In this document: piece by piece, positions 37,188 to 44,760 of the stretch
How positions within the stretch are numbered: position 1 is the stretch's first letter
Layout of the letters: each line of letters starts with the position of its first letter
Source: an uncultured bacterium
Lineage (GTDB): Bacteria; Bacillota; Clostridia; Oscillospirales; Acutalibacteraceae
NCBI GenBank assembly: GCA_949283655.1
Contig: CASDTH010000043.1
Span: 1-64,000 of the forward strand
DNA length: 64,000 nt
Direction of reading: 5' to 3'
The notes under the pieces: model-generated
Databases searched by the model: none
What the model was told of the DNA's origin: nothing
The model's input: the letters and a program-made list of their open reading frames with translations, nothing else
Program-made: the position numbers and the translations under genes

Positions 37188-37216
37188 ATATTAGCATGTT
37201 TCTCTTTGGATTTCAA
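37188..37216 (-). promoter_or_regulatory. Promoter of carAB
   Basis: On the minus strand TTGAAA (37216-37211), 17 bp, TAATAT (37193-37188). Confidence 0.55.
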
Positions 37217-37606
37217 CAAAAATCCACGTAAAAAAGTAAAAAAGCGAAAGAACGGCATTGCGCACAAATTATCGTTCAGCCAGCGCCACTTTCTCGGGCA
37301 TTATACATATAATATTCGATCGCGCCGTTAAATAAAGAAAAAATATGCAAATTTATGCAGATGATTGAATAAATAATCAGAATAATTCTCTCGGTGCATG
37401 GCTTTTAAAATGATCTCCGAGAATTTTTCATCTCCTGTTGTTACAAAAAATACGCAATTTTCATCACTTCGCACGCTCTTCTGAATTTGCGCTTTCCTTT
37501 CGCACAACAGGGCTTGAAAGTCAAGTGCAAGCACGGGTCCCTCCCGTCCTGACAACATGCCTATTTTTTAAAAGGCATGGAAAGCCGATCCCGCACAATC
37601 TGACAA
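37217..37606. other. Intergenic region between carA and the ANTAR gene
   Basis: AT-rich, about 390 bp. It holds an imperfect hairpin with T-run on the plus strand (about 37387-37430) and a small stem at 37557-37580. A 76-codon minus-strand frame (37328-37558) has no binding site or recognisable sequence and is left out. Confidence 0.35.
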
Positions 37607-37635
37607 TTGATTTCTCCCGAGGCTGGCTATATAAT
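37607..37635 (+). promoter_or_regulatory. Promoter of the ANTAR-dapF unit
   Basis: TTGATT (37607-37612), 17 bp, TATAAT (37630-37635). Confidence 0.65.
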
Positions 37636-37677
37636 AAAGGATATGATAAAACTGGACGGCAGGGAAGGTGAGGCGGC

Positions 37678-38238
37678 ATGAAGCCAATTCTGCTTGCCCT
37701 CCCGCACGCGCGCAGCGCCGCACAGATGAAGCAGGTGCTGGCCGGCGCTTCGCTCCCCGTCTATGGCAGCTACGCATCGGGCGCAGAGGTGCTGGCGGCA
37801 GCCAGCACGCTCATGCAGGGCGTAGTGATCTGCGGCGGCCTGCACGATCTTTCCCCGGTGCAGCTTGCGCGGCTGCTGCCCGCCGGCTTTGATCTGGTGG
37901 AGCTGCTCTCCTCCGGGCAAATCCCCGCGCAGGGCTGCAGCAATCTTGTGAGCCTTCGGCTGCCACTGAACCGGATGGAGCTGCTTCAAACCGTCCGCAC
38001 GCTCGCAGGCTCGTGCGGCGTTGCCTTTGGCGCGCACGGGGAGCAGGGCCGTTCCAGCGGGGAAAAGGAACTGGTCGCACAGGCAAAGGCCCGCCTCATG
38101 CAGGAGCTACAGATTTCCGAGCCGGAGGCGCACCGCCTGCTCCAAAGGCATAGCATGGCCGCTGGCACCCGCATGGCGGATATTGCCCGCCGGGTGCTCT
38201 CGCAGGGCGCCCAAGCGCTCAGGAGGGGGTTGGCATAA
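37678..38238 (+). CDS. ANTAR-domain RNA-binding regulator with a degenerate receiver domain
   Basis: 186 residues. The C-terminal third (about 130-180: AKARLMQELQISEPEAHRLL then AGTRMADIARRVL) is an ANTAR domain, which binds paired RNA hairpins and prevents transcription termination. The N-terminal 120 residues have the size of a response-regulator receiver, but the acidic pocket (ILLALPH instead of xxVDDE) and phospho-acceptor aspartate (GVVICGGLHD) are missing, so phosphorylation control is unlikely. Its stop overlaps the dapF start by one base. Targets are not visible. Confidence 0.8.
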   Translation: MKPILLALPHARSAAQMKQVLAGASLPVYGSYASGAEVLAAASTLMQGVVICGGLHDLSPVQLARLLPAGFDLVELLSSGQIPAQGCSNLVSLRLPLNRMELLQTVRTLAGSCGVAFGAHGEQGRSSGEKELVAQAKARLMQELQISEPEAHRLLQRHSMAAGTRMADIARRVLSQGAQALRRGLA

Positions 38239-39110
38239 TGAAATTCACCAAAATGCATGGCATTGGAAACTGCTACCTGTATTTCAACTGCTTTGAAGAG
38301 CCGGTTAAAAACCCGGCGGAATTAGCCGTCAAGCTTAGCGACATCCACTTTGGCATCGGCTCCGACGGGATCATTCTCATCGAGCCGAGCAGTATTGCGG
38401 ACTGCAAAATGGATATCTACAACGCCGACGGCTCGCGCGGCAAAATGTGCGGCAACGGAATACGCTGTGTGGGCAAATACGTCTATGACCACGGGATCGT
38501 AAAAAAGGACGTCATCACAGTGGAAACATTGAGCGGTGTAAAAACGCTCTATCTCAACATTCAGGACGGCGCCGTTCAAACCGTGCGCGTCGATATGGGC
38601 AGGCCGATCCTGACGCCCGCCGAAATCCCGGTGAAGCTGCCAGGCGATCAAATCATCAACCAGATGGTTAAAATAGAGAATGAGCGCACCGTCAAGCCTA
38701 TTCATGCTCATATCACCTGTGTTTCAATGGGAAACCCTCACTGTGTCGTATTTGAGGATTCTGTAGATGTGGGCAAATTCCCACTTGAGGACTTTGGGCC
38801 GAAATTCGAGCGCGATCCGCTTTTCCCCGAGGGGGTCAATACCGAATTTGTCAATGTGCTCAACGATCATGAGGTGCGTATGCGCGTATGGGAGCGCGGC
38901 AGCGGGGAAACCTGGGCCTGCGGTACCGGCGCATGCGCCGTGGCGGTCGCCTGCGCCTTAAACGGGCGGACCGGACGCCGGGTGCTTGTCCACCTGCGGG
39001 GCGGCGATCTCGAAATCGAGTGGGAGGATGCCTCCGGCACAGTCTGGATGACCGGGCCCGCCGCATTTATCTGCGACTGCGAATGCCAGCCGGCAGACCT
39101 GGGGCTTTAA
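38238..39110 (+). CDS. dapF: Diaminopimelate epimerase
   Basis: Converts LL- to meso-diaminopimelate for lysine and peptidoglycan. 290 residues in two similar halves; the catalytic cysteines are in GKMCGNGIRCVG (about 71-82) and ETWACGTGACAVAVA (about 223-237). Other marks: FTKMHGIGNCYLY at the start and VSMGNPHCVVFE. It follows the ANTAR gene with a one-base overlap and a strong AGGAGGGGG. dapL follows after a repeat-bearing gap, so the two enzymes of the DapL branch are together. Confidence 0.96.
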   Translation: MKFTKMHGIGNCYLYFNCFEEPVKNPAELAVKLSDIHFGIGSDGIILIEPSSIADCKMDIYNADGSRGKMCGNGIRCVGKYVYDHGIVKKDVITVETLSGVKTLYLNIQDGAVQTVRVDMGRPILTPAEIPVKLPGDQIINQMVKIENERTVKPIHAHITCVSMGNPHCVVFEDSVDVGKFPLEDFGPKFERDPLFPEGVNTEFVNVLNDHEVRMRVWERGSGETWACGTGACAVAVACALNGRTGRRVLVHLRGGDLEIEWEDASGTVWMTGPAAFICDCECQPADLGL

Positions 39111-39114
39111 ATAA

Positions 39115-39227
39115 CACCCGTGTACCAGGGGTTACCCATCGGTTTTCAGCACCGTGGCCGTGCCTGAGAACGCAGCGAGCGCCCGCTTGAGCACGCCGGA
39201 CGGCGATGTTCCCCTTGTATACTGATG
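39115..39227 (+). repeat. Dispersed 113-bp repeat, copy R1
   Basis: Matches the copy at 42881-42991 in the opposite orientation over its whole length, with about 15-20 differences and a few single-base gaps. Ends are imperfect inverted repeats (about 25 bp, CCGTGTACCAGGGG.. and ..CCCCTTGTATACTGATG). Non-coding and MITE-like. Confidence 0.75.
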
Positions 39228-39309
39228 ATACCGTTTGCTTTTACAGGCCGCCGCATGTGTCTGCTTGCCGGCGGGGCGGCCATATCCCAGCAGGGAAAGG
39301 ATGATCCCC

Positions 39310-40521
39310 ATGAAACTTAACGAAAACTTTCAAAAGCTCCAGAGCAGCTATCTGTTCTCCACCATTGCCAAAAAAGTTGCCGTCTATCAGGCGGCACACC
39401 CGCAGGCGGATATCATCCGGCTGGGTATTGGCGATGTGACCCGTCCGCTGCCCCCTGCTGTCATTCGCGCAATGCATCAGGCGGCAGACGAAATGGCCCG
39501 GGCGGAAAGCTTCCAGGGCTATCCGCCGGAGTATGGCCAGGATTTCTTGCTGGAAAAAATTCGTGAATACGATTTTGCCGCGTATGGCGTTTCATTGGAG
39601 GCAGATGAGATTTTCGTCAGCGACGGCGCCAAAAGCGATACGGGCAACATCGGCGATATTTTTGACGTAGATAACATTGTGGCTGTTTGCGACCCGATCT
39701 ACCCTGTGTATGTGGATACCAACATCATGGCGGGCCGCTCCGGGGATTTGATGGAAAACGGCCGCTGGAGCAACTTTGTCTACCTGCCCTGCACGGCGGA
39801 AAATCACTTCCTGCCGGAATTACCCAAAACGCACGCGGATTTGATCTATCTCTGCTTCCCGAATAACCCCACGGGTATGGCGATCGATTTCGACGGTTTA
39901 AAGGCGTGGGTCGACTATGCCAACCGGGAGGGCAGCGTCATCCTGTATGACGCCGCATATGAGGCTTATATTACACAGGAAAACATTCCGCACAGTATTT
40001 ACCAGATAGACGGCGCTAAAAGCTGCGCGATCGAATTCCGCAGCTATTCCAAAACAGCAGGCTTCACCGGTGTGCGCTGCGCCTACACCGTCGTCCCCAA
40101 GGAGCTTAAGAGAAACGGCGTTTCTCTTAACAGCCTCTGGGCCCGGCGCCAAGCCACGAAGTTCAACGGCGTTTCCTACATCACCCAGCGCGCGGCAGAA
40201 GCCACTTATTCTGAGGAGGGGCGCCAAGAGGTCCGCGATATCATCAGCTATTATCAGAAAAACGCCAGTGTGATTACGCAAGGCCTTCGCAGCGCCGGTT
40301 TTCAAACATGGGGCGGCGTCAACTCCCCCTATATTTGGATGCAAACGCCGGGCGGCCTCACCTCTTGGGCGTTTTTCGATCAGCTTTTGGAGCGTGCGCA
40401 GGTGGTCGGCACCCCTGGCTCCGGCTTCGGCCCGGCCGGCGAGGGATATTTCCGCCTGACGGCATTCGGCAGCGCCGCGCGCACAGCCGAAGCGCTGGAG
40501 CGGATCGCCACCGCTTTCTAA
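39310..40521 (+). CDS. dapL: LL-diaminopimelate aminotransferase
   Basis: PLP enzyme that makes LL-diaminopimelate directly from tetrahydrodipicolinate, bypassing the acylated intermediates. 403 residues: NFQKLQSSYLFSTIAKK at the start, LGIGDVTRPLP, DGAKSDTGNIGDIF, CFPNNPTGMAID, YDAAYEAYI, and the PLP lysine in RSYSKTAGFTGVRCAY. All are typical of DapL. Start at ATG 39310, with GAAAGG ten bases upstream; an ATG three codons earlier is possible. It lies in the dapF-dapL-purCFB series on the plus strand. Confidence 0.95.
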   Translation: MKLNENFQKLQSSYLFSTIAKKVAVYQAAHPQADIIRLGIGDVTRPLPPAVIRAMHQAADEMARAESFQGYPPEYGQDFLLEKIREYDFAAYGVSLEADEIFVSDGAKSDTGNIGDIFDVDNIVAVCDPIYPVYVDTNIMAGRSGDLMENGRWSNFVYLPCTAENHFLPELPKTHADLIYLCFPNNPTGMAIDFDGLKAWVDYANREGSVILYDAAYEAYITQENIPHSIYQIDGAKSCAIEFRSYSKTAGFTGVRCAYTVVPKELKRNGVSLNSLWARRQATKFNGVSYITQRAAEATYSEEGRQEVRDIISYYQKNASVITQGLRSAGFQTWGGVNSPYIWMQTPGGLTSWAFFDQLLERAQVVGTPGSGFGPAGEGYFRLTAFGSAARTAEALERIATAF

Positions 40522-40607
40522 ATGCCGCTTTGCTCTATTAGGCGGCGCAACTTCCCCTCTTTATCTTGGTTAGCCAAAAAATTTTTATATTAACGGAGGA
40601 TGTAACC

Positions 40608-41315
40608 ATGGAGAAGAAAGAGATGCTCTATGAGGGCAAAGCAAAAAAAGTATACGCCACAGAAGATCCGGATATTTTAATCGTCGATTATAAGGATGAT
40701 GCCACCGCCTTCAACGGCCTGAAAAAGGGCACGATCACCGGCAAGGGCGTTATCAACAACAAAATGTCCAACTTCATGTGCAGAATGCTCGAAAAAGAGG
40801 GCATCCCCACGCACTACATCGAGGAGCTCAGCGATCGGGAAACCGCCGTCAAGCGCGTTACAATTGTCCCGCTGGAGGTCATCATCCGCAACAAGGCTGC
40901 CGGCTCTATGGCCAAGCGCCTCGGCCTGGAAGAGGGCACAAAGCTGCTCTGCCCGGTGCTCGAATTCAGCTATAAGGACGATGCGCTCGGTGACCCGATG
41001 ATCAACGATTCCCACGCCATCGCCTGTGGATTCGCCACACAGGAGGAAATCAATACGATCCGCTCCATGGCACTGAAAATCAATGAGATCATGTGTAAAT
41101 ATTTCGCAAGCGTTAATGTGGAGCTCATCGACTTTAAGCTGGAATTCGGCCGTTATCACGATCAGATCATCCTTGCGGATGAAATTTCGCCTGATACCTG
41201 CCGCTTCTGGGATATGACCACGCACGAGAAGCTGGATAAGGATCGTTTCCGCCGCGATATGGGCAGCGTAGAGGAGGCCTATGATGAGATGGCCAAACGC
41301 CTGGGCCTGAAATAA
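40608..41315 (+). CDS. purC: Phosphoribosylaminoimidazole-succinocarboxamide synthase
   Basis: Joins CAIR and aspartate with ATP to give SAICAR in purine synthesis. 235 residues: [54 protein letters not shown], and [20 protein letters not shown]. Complete and of normal length. GGAGG lies eight bases before ATG 40608. The gap to purF contains a short palindrome. Confidence 0.96.
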   Translation: MEKKEMLYEGKAKKVYATEDPDILIVDYKDDATAFNGLKKGTITGKGVINNKMSNFMCRMLEKEGIPTHYIEELSDRETAVKRVTIVPLEVIIRNKAAGSMAKRLGLEEGTKLLCPVLEFSYKDDALGDPMINDSHAIACGFATQEEINTIRSMALKINEIMCKYFASVNVELIDFKLEFGRYHDQIILADEISPDTCRFWDMTTHEKLDKDRFRRDMGSVEEAYDEMAKRLGLK

Positions 41316-41322
41316 ACAGTGT

Positions 41323-41344
41323 ATCCGTGTATACGGATGCTAGC
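41323..41344. repeat. Short palindrome related to the dispersed repeat ends (R3)
   Basis: ATCCGT-GTAT-ACGGAT (41323-41338) followed by GCTAGC. Its right half ATACGGATGCTAGC is the reverse complement of the left border of copy R2 including flank, so it may be a collapsed copy. Confidence 0.5.
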
Positions 41345-41431
41345 TTACAGCCAATCGGGATGCCGGGCGTCAAAGCGATGCGCCGGCATCTGTTGTTCGA
41401 GAGCATCGATACAAGTGTGAGGTGAGTGCAT

Positions 41432-42859
41432 TTGAAGAAGCGTCCGCCTTTTGACACGCTGCATGAGGAATGCGGAGTGTTTGGGATTTTTGGCGGCCAT
41501 GAAATTCCGCCGGCACAGGCGGTTTATTATGGCCTCTATGCCCTGCAGCACCGCGGGCAGGAGAGCTGCGGCATCGCGGTCAACGATCAAGGCGTTTTAA
41601 GCGTCCACCGCGCCATGGGCCTAGTCAGCGAGGTGTTTGACGATAGCACGCTTCGCGCCTTCCCAGGGCAAGCCGCCATCGGCCACGTCCTCTATTCCAC
41701 GGCGGGCGGCAGTCTTGTGCAAAATTGCCAGCCGCTTCTGATGCGCTACGCCAAAGGCCGCCTCGCCATCGCGCATAACGGCAACCTTACCAACGCCGAA
41801 ACCGTGCGCAAGGAGCTCGCCAAAGGCGGCGCCATCTTCCGCACTACCATTGATTCCGAGGTGATTGCACATGTGATTGCACAGGAGCGCCTCACCTCCG
41901 GCAGCATCGAGCAGGCGGTGGTACGCATGATGAGCCGCATTCGGGGCGCATACTCTCTGCTGGTGATGAGCCCTAGGAAGCTTGTCGCCGCGCGCGACCC
42001 CTTCGGCTTTCGTCCCCTTGTCATCGGCAGGCTGGGCGACGCCTATGTAATCGCATCCGAAACCTGTGCGCTGGATGCGGTCAACGCCCAGTTTCTCCGC
42101 GATGTGGAGCCAGGCGAGGTGATTGTGGTGGATACCGCCGGGCTGCACAGCATCCGTGCCCACTGTGGGGAGCATTCTCAGCGCCTGTGCGTATTTGAAT
42201 ATATCTATTTTGCGCGGCCGGATTCCACGCTCGATGGTGTGCGTGTCCACGCGGCGAGGCTTCGGGCGGGCGCCCTGCTTGCACGCGAGCACCCGGTGAA
42301 GGCCGACCTTGTCACTGGTGTGCCGGATTCCGGCCTGGATGCCGCCATCGGCTACGCGCGCGAAAGCGGTATCCCCTTTGAACTGTGCTTTGTCCGCAAT
42401 AACTATGTGGGGCGCACCTTTATTAAGCCGGAGCAGAGCGAGCGCGAGGCCAGCATCCACATCAAGCTTAACGTCCTACGGCAGGCTGTGGCAGGCAAGC
42501 GGCTCATCATGGTGGATGACTCCATTGTGCGCGGCTCAACCAGCGCCAATATCATCCGCGCACTCAAGCAGGCCGGGGCGAAAGAGGTGCATGTGCGTAT
42601 CTCCTCCCCCCCGCTGCACTGGCCTTGCTATTTTGGTACAGATATCCCCACCCGTGAGGAGTTGACCTCCAACCATCATACCGTGGAGGAGCTATGTAAG
42701 GTCATCGGGGCAGACAGCCTCGGTTTTTTGAGCTGCGCCAGCCTCTATCCCCTCGTCGGGACACAGGAGCGCACCTTCTGCGACGCCTGTTTCACCGGGG
42801 AATACCCCATTCCTTTGGAGGAAATTGACGGCAATTTTCTTTCCCTGCAAATCAGTTAA
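41432..42859 (+). CDS. purF: Amidophosphoribosyltransferase
   Basis: First committed step of purine synthesis (PRPP plus glutamine to phosphoribosylamine). 475 residues. A short propeptide (about 11 residues) precedes the glutaminase cysteine in ECGVFGIFG. The PRPP loop is IMVDDSIVRGSTSANII. Four cysteines in the places expected for the Bacillus-type Fe-S cluster are present: CVFEYIYFARPDS, WPCYFGTD and FCDACFTGEYP. Start is TTG 41432: GAGGTG lies seven bases upstream, whereas the GTG at 41426 is too close to it. Confidence 0.95.
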   Translation: MKKRPPFDTLHEECGVFGIFGGHEIPPAQAVYYGLYALQHRGQESCGIAVNDQGVLSVHRAMGLVSEVFDDSTLRAFPGQAAIGHVLYSTAGGSLVQNCQPLLMRYAKGRLAIAHNGNLTNAETVRKELAKGGAIFRTTIDSEVIAHVIAQERLTSGSIEQAVVRMMSRIRGAYSLLVMSPRKLVAARDPFGFRPLVIGRLGDAYVIASETCALDAVNAQFLRDVEPGEVIVVDTAGLHSIRAHCGEHSQRLCVFEYIYFARPDSTLDGVRVHAARLRAGALLAREHPVKADLVTGVPDSGLDAAIGYARESGIPFELCFVRNNYVGRTFIKPEQSEREASIHIKLNVLRQAVAGKRLIMVDDSIVRGSTSANIIRALKQAGAKEVHVRISSPPLHWPCYFGTDIPTREELTSNHHTVEELCKVIGADSLGFLSCASLYPLVGTQERTFCDACFTGEYPIPLEEIDGNFLSLQIS

Positions 42860-42880
42860 CCGCCTATGTTATGCTGCTAG

Positions 42881-42991
42881 CATCCGTATCCAAGGGGGAA
42901 CATCGCGACCCGGCGTGCGCAAGCGGGCACTCGCTGCGTTCTCGGGTGCGGCCACAAGCTGAAAACCGATGGGTACCCCTGTACACGGATG
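42881..42991 (-). repeat. Dispersed 111-bp repeat, copy R2
   Basis: Opposite orientation to R1 at 39115-39227. Borders CATCCGTATCC and GTACACGGATG form imperfect terminal inverted repeats. Located in the purF-purB gap. Confidence 0.75.
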
Positions 42992-43032
42992 CTATACTCT
43001 CATAAAATCTTCCGCTGTGCGGAGAAATGGTG

Positions 43033-44469
43033 ATGGATATGAAAGATATTTACGAATCCCCGCTCAACTCCCGTTACGCCAGCAAGGAGATGAAGTATAT
43101 CTTCTCCCCGGATTTTAAGTTTCGCACCTGGCGCAGGCTCTGGATCGCCCTTGCAGAGAGCGAGCAGGAGCTTGGGCTCGATATCACAGACGAGCAGCTT
43201 GCTGAATTGAAGGCACACAAGGACGATATCAACTATGAGGTTGCTCAGGAGCGTGAAAAACAGGTGCGGCACGATGTCATGTCGCACGTTTACGCCTACG
43301 GCGTGCAGTGCCCCAAGGCAAAGCCGATCATCCACCTGGGCGCAACGTCCTGCTACGTCGGCGATAACACGGATATCATTACGATGACGCAAGGCTTGCG
43401 CCTGCTGCATAAAAAGCTGGTCAACCTCATGGATAAGCTTTCGCAGTTCGCACTGGCACATAAGGATCTGCCCTGCCTGGCCTTCACCCACTTTCAGCCC
43501 GCCCAGCCGACAACGGTAGGCAAGCGCGCCTCCCTGTGGCTTGAGGATCTGCTGCTGGATTTTGAAGCGCTTGAGTTCCAGCTCTCGCAGATGAAGCTGC
43601 TTGGCTCCAAGGGGACGACCGGCACACAGGCAAGCTTTCTGGAATTGTTTAACGGCGATCATGAAAAGGTCAAGCAACTCGATCAAAAAATTGCGCAGAA
43701 GATGGGCTTTGCCGCCTGCTTCCCTGTCTCCGGCCAGACCTATCCCCGCAAGGTGGATAGCCAGGTGCTCTGCGTGCTCAGCGGCATCGCACAGTCCGCA
43801 GCCAAGTTTTCCAGCGATTTAAGGCTGCTTCAGCACCTCAAGGAGATTGAGGAGCCGTTTGAGAAAAACCAGATCGGCTCCTCCGCCATGGCCTATAAGC
43901 GCAACCCCATGCGCAGCGAGCGGATTGCCTCCCTCGCCCGCTACGTGATCGCCGATGCGCTTAACCCGGCCATGACAGCCTCCACGCAGTGGTTTGAGCG
44001 CACATTGGACGACTCTGCCAACAAACGTATCAGCGTAGCGGAGGCCTTCCTTGCAACGGATGCGATTCTCGAGCTGTATATCAACGTGGTCAGCGGTTTG
44101 GTGGTATACCCAAAGGTTATTGAGAAACGGCTGATGGCCGAGCTGCCTTTTATGGCGACGGAGAATATCATGATGGATGCCGTCAAGCGCGGCGGGGACC
44201 GGCAGGAGCTGCATGAGGCGATCCGCGTGCATTCCATGGCGGCCGGCAAGGTCGTCAAGGAGCAGGGTGGAGAAAATGACCTCCTCCAGCGCATCGCGGG
44301 CGATCCACTCTTTGGGACCACGCTCGACGAGCTGAAAAAGCTCATGCATCCGGCGAATTTCGTCGGCCGCGCTCCGCAGCAGACGGAGGAATTTGTGGCG
44401 GAGCATATTCGTCCCATTCTCGACCGCTATGCGGATGAGCTGGGGCTTGAGGTGGAGATTAACGTCTAA
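43033..44469 (+). CDS. purB: Adenylosuccinate lyase
   Basis: Catalyses two fumarate-releasing steps in purine synthesis. 478 residues of the fumarase/aspartase superfamily: HLGATSCYVGDNTD, AFTHFQPAQPTTVGKR, and the signature GSSAMAYKRNPMRSE with catalytic serine. Start ATG 43033 has GGAG eight bases upstream; ATG 43027 and 43039 are alternatives. The 62-bp spacer after repeat R2 holds no obvious promoter. Confidence 0.95.
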   Translation: MDMKDIYESPLNSRYASKEMKYIFSPDFKFRTWRRLWIALAESEQELGLDITDEQLAELKAHKDDINYEVAQEREKQVRHDVMSHVYAYGVQCPKAKPIIHLGATSCYVGDNTDIITMTQGLRLLHKKLVNLMDKLSQFALAHKDLPCLAFTHFQPAQPTTVGKRASLWLEDLLLDFEALEFQLSQMKLLGSKGTTGTQASFLELFNGDHEKVKQLDQKIAQKMGFAACFPVSGQTYPRKVDSQVLCVLSGIAQSAAKFSSDLRLLQHLKEIEEPFEKNQIGSSAMAYKRNPMRSERIASLARYVIADALNPAMTASTQWFERTLDDSANKRISVAEAFLATDAILELYINVVSGLVVYPKVIEKRLMAELPFMATENIMMDAVKRGGDRQELHEAIRVHSMAAGKVVKEQGGENDLLQRIAGDPLFGTTLDELKKLMHPANFVGRAPQQTEEFVAEHIRPILDRYADELGLEVEINV

Positions 44470-44545
44470 AGGCGGACTTCAGAGGGTAGACACCAGCTTT
44501 CAGAAAAGAGCTGGTTGCTTTCTCCGCACTATGAAACGCAAAACA

Positions 44546-44596
44546 AAAGGGCCGAAGGGCTCTGCACAAGCTCTGTGTGCAGGCCTCCGGCCCTTT
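44546..44596 (+). terminator. Hairpin after purB
   Basis: AAAGGGCCG (44546-44554) pairs with CGGCCCTTT (44588-44596), followed by CTCATAAC. The T-run is short, so it is a weak terminator or processing stem. Confidence 0.5.
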
Positions 44597-44669
44597 CTCA
44601 TAACTGCTGCGCAGAAAGGTTCCTCTCGCGGCAGAGCTGCCTTCCTTCACCCTGGATACTAACGAAAAG

Positions 44670-44716
44670 CGGCGCAGGCCCTACGCACAGCCAAAGCGCT
44701 GCGCTGCCCTGCGCCG
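44670..44716. terminator. Bidirectional terminator between purB and glgP
   Basis: CGGCGCAGG (44670-44678) pairs with CCTGCGCCG (44708-44716). TTTTC follows on the plus strand and CTTTTCG on the minus strand. Confidence 0.7.
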
Positions 44717-44760
44717 TTTTCTCCTAAAATTTCAAGGCTGGTGTGTCGGCCCAATCCTCT

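Noticed and set aside
37328-37558. 76-codon minus-strand frame between carA and the ANTAR gene
   Set aside because: No binding site, no recognisable sequence, AT-rich intergenic composition.
41323-41338. Operator palindrome for purine control
   Set aside because: Its sequence matches the border of the dispersed repeat rather than a known PurR-type site, so it is listed as repeat DNA.
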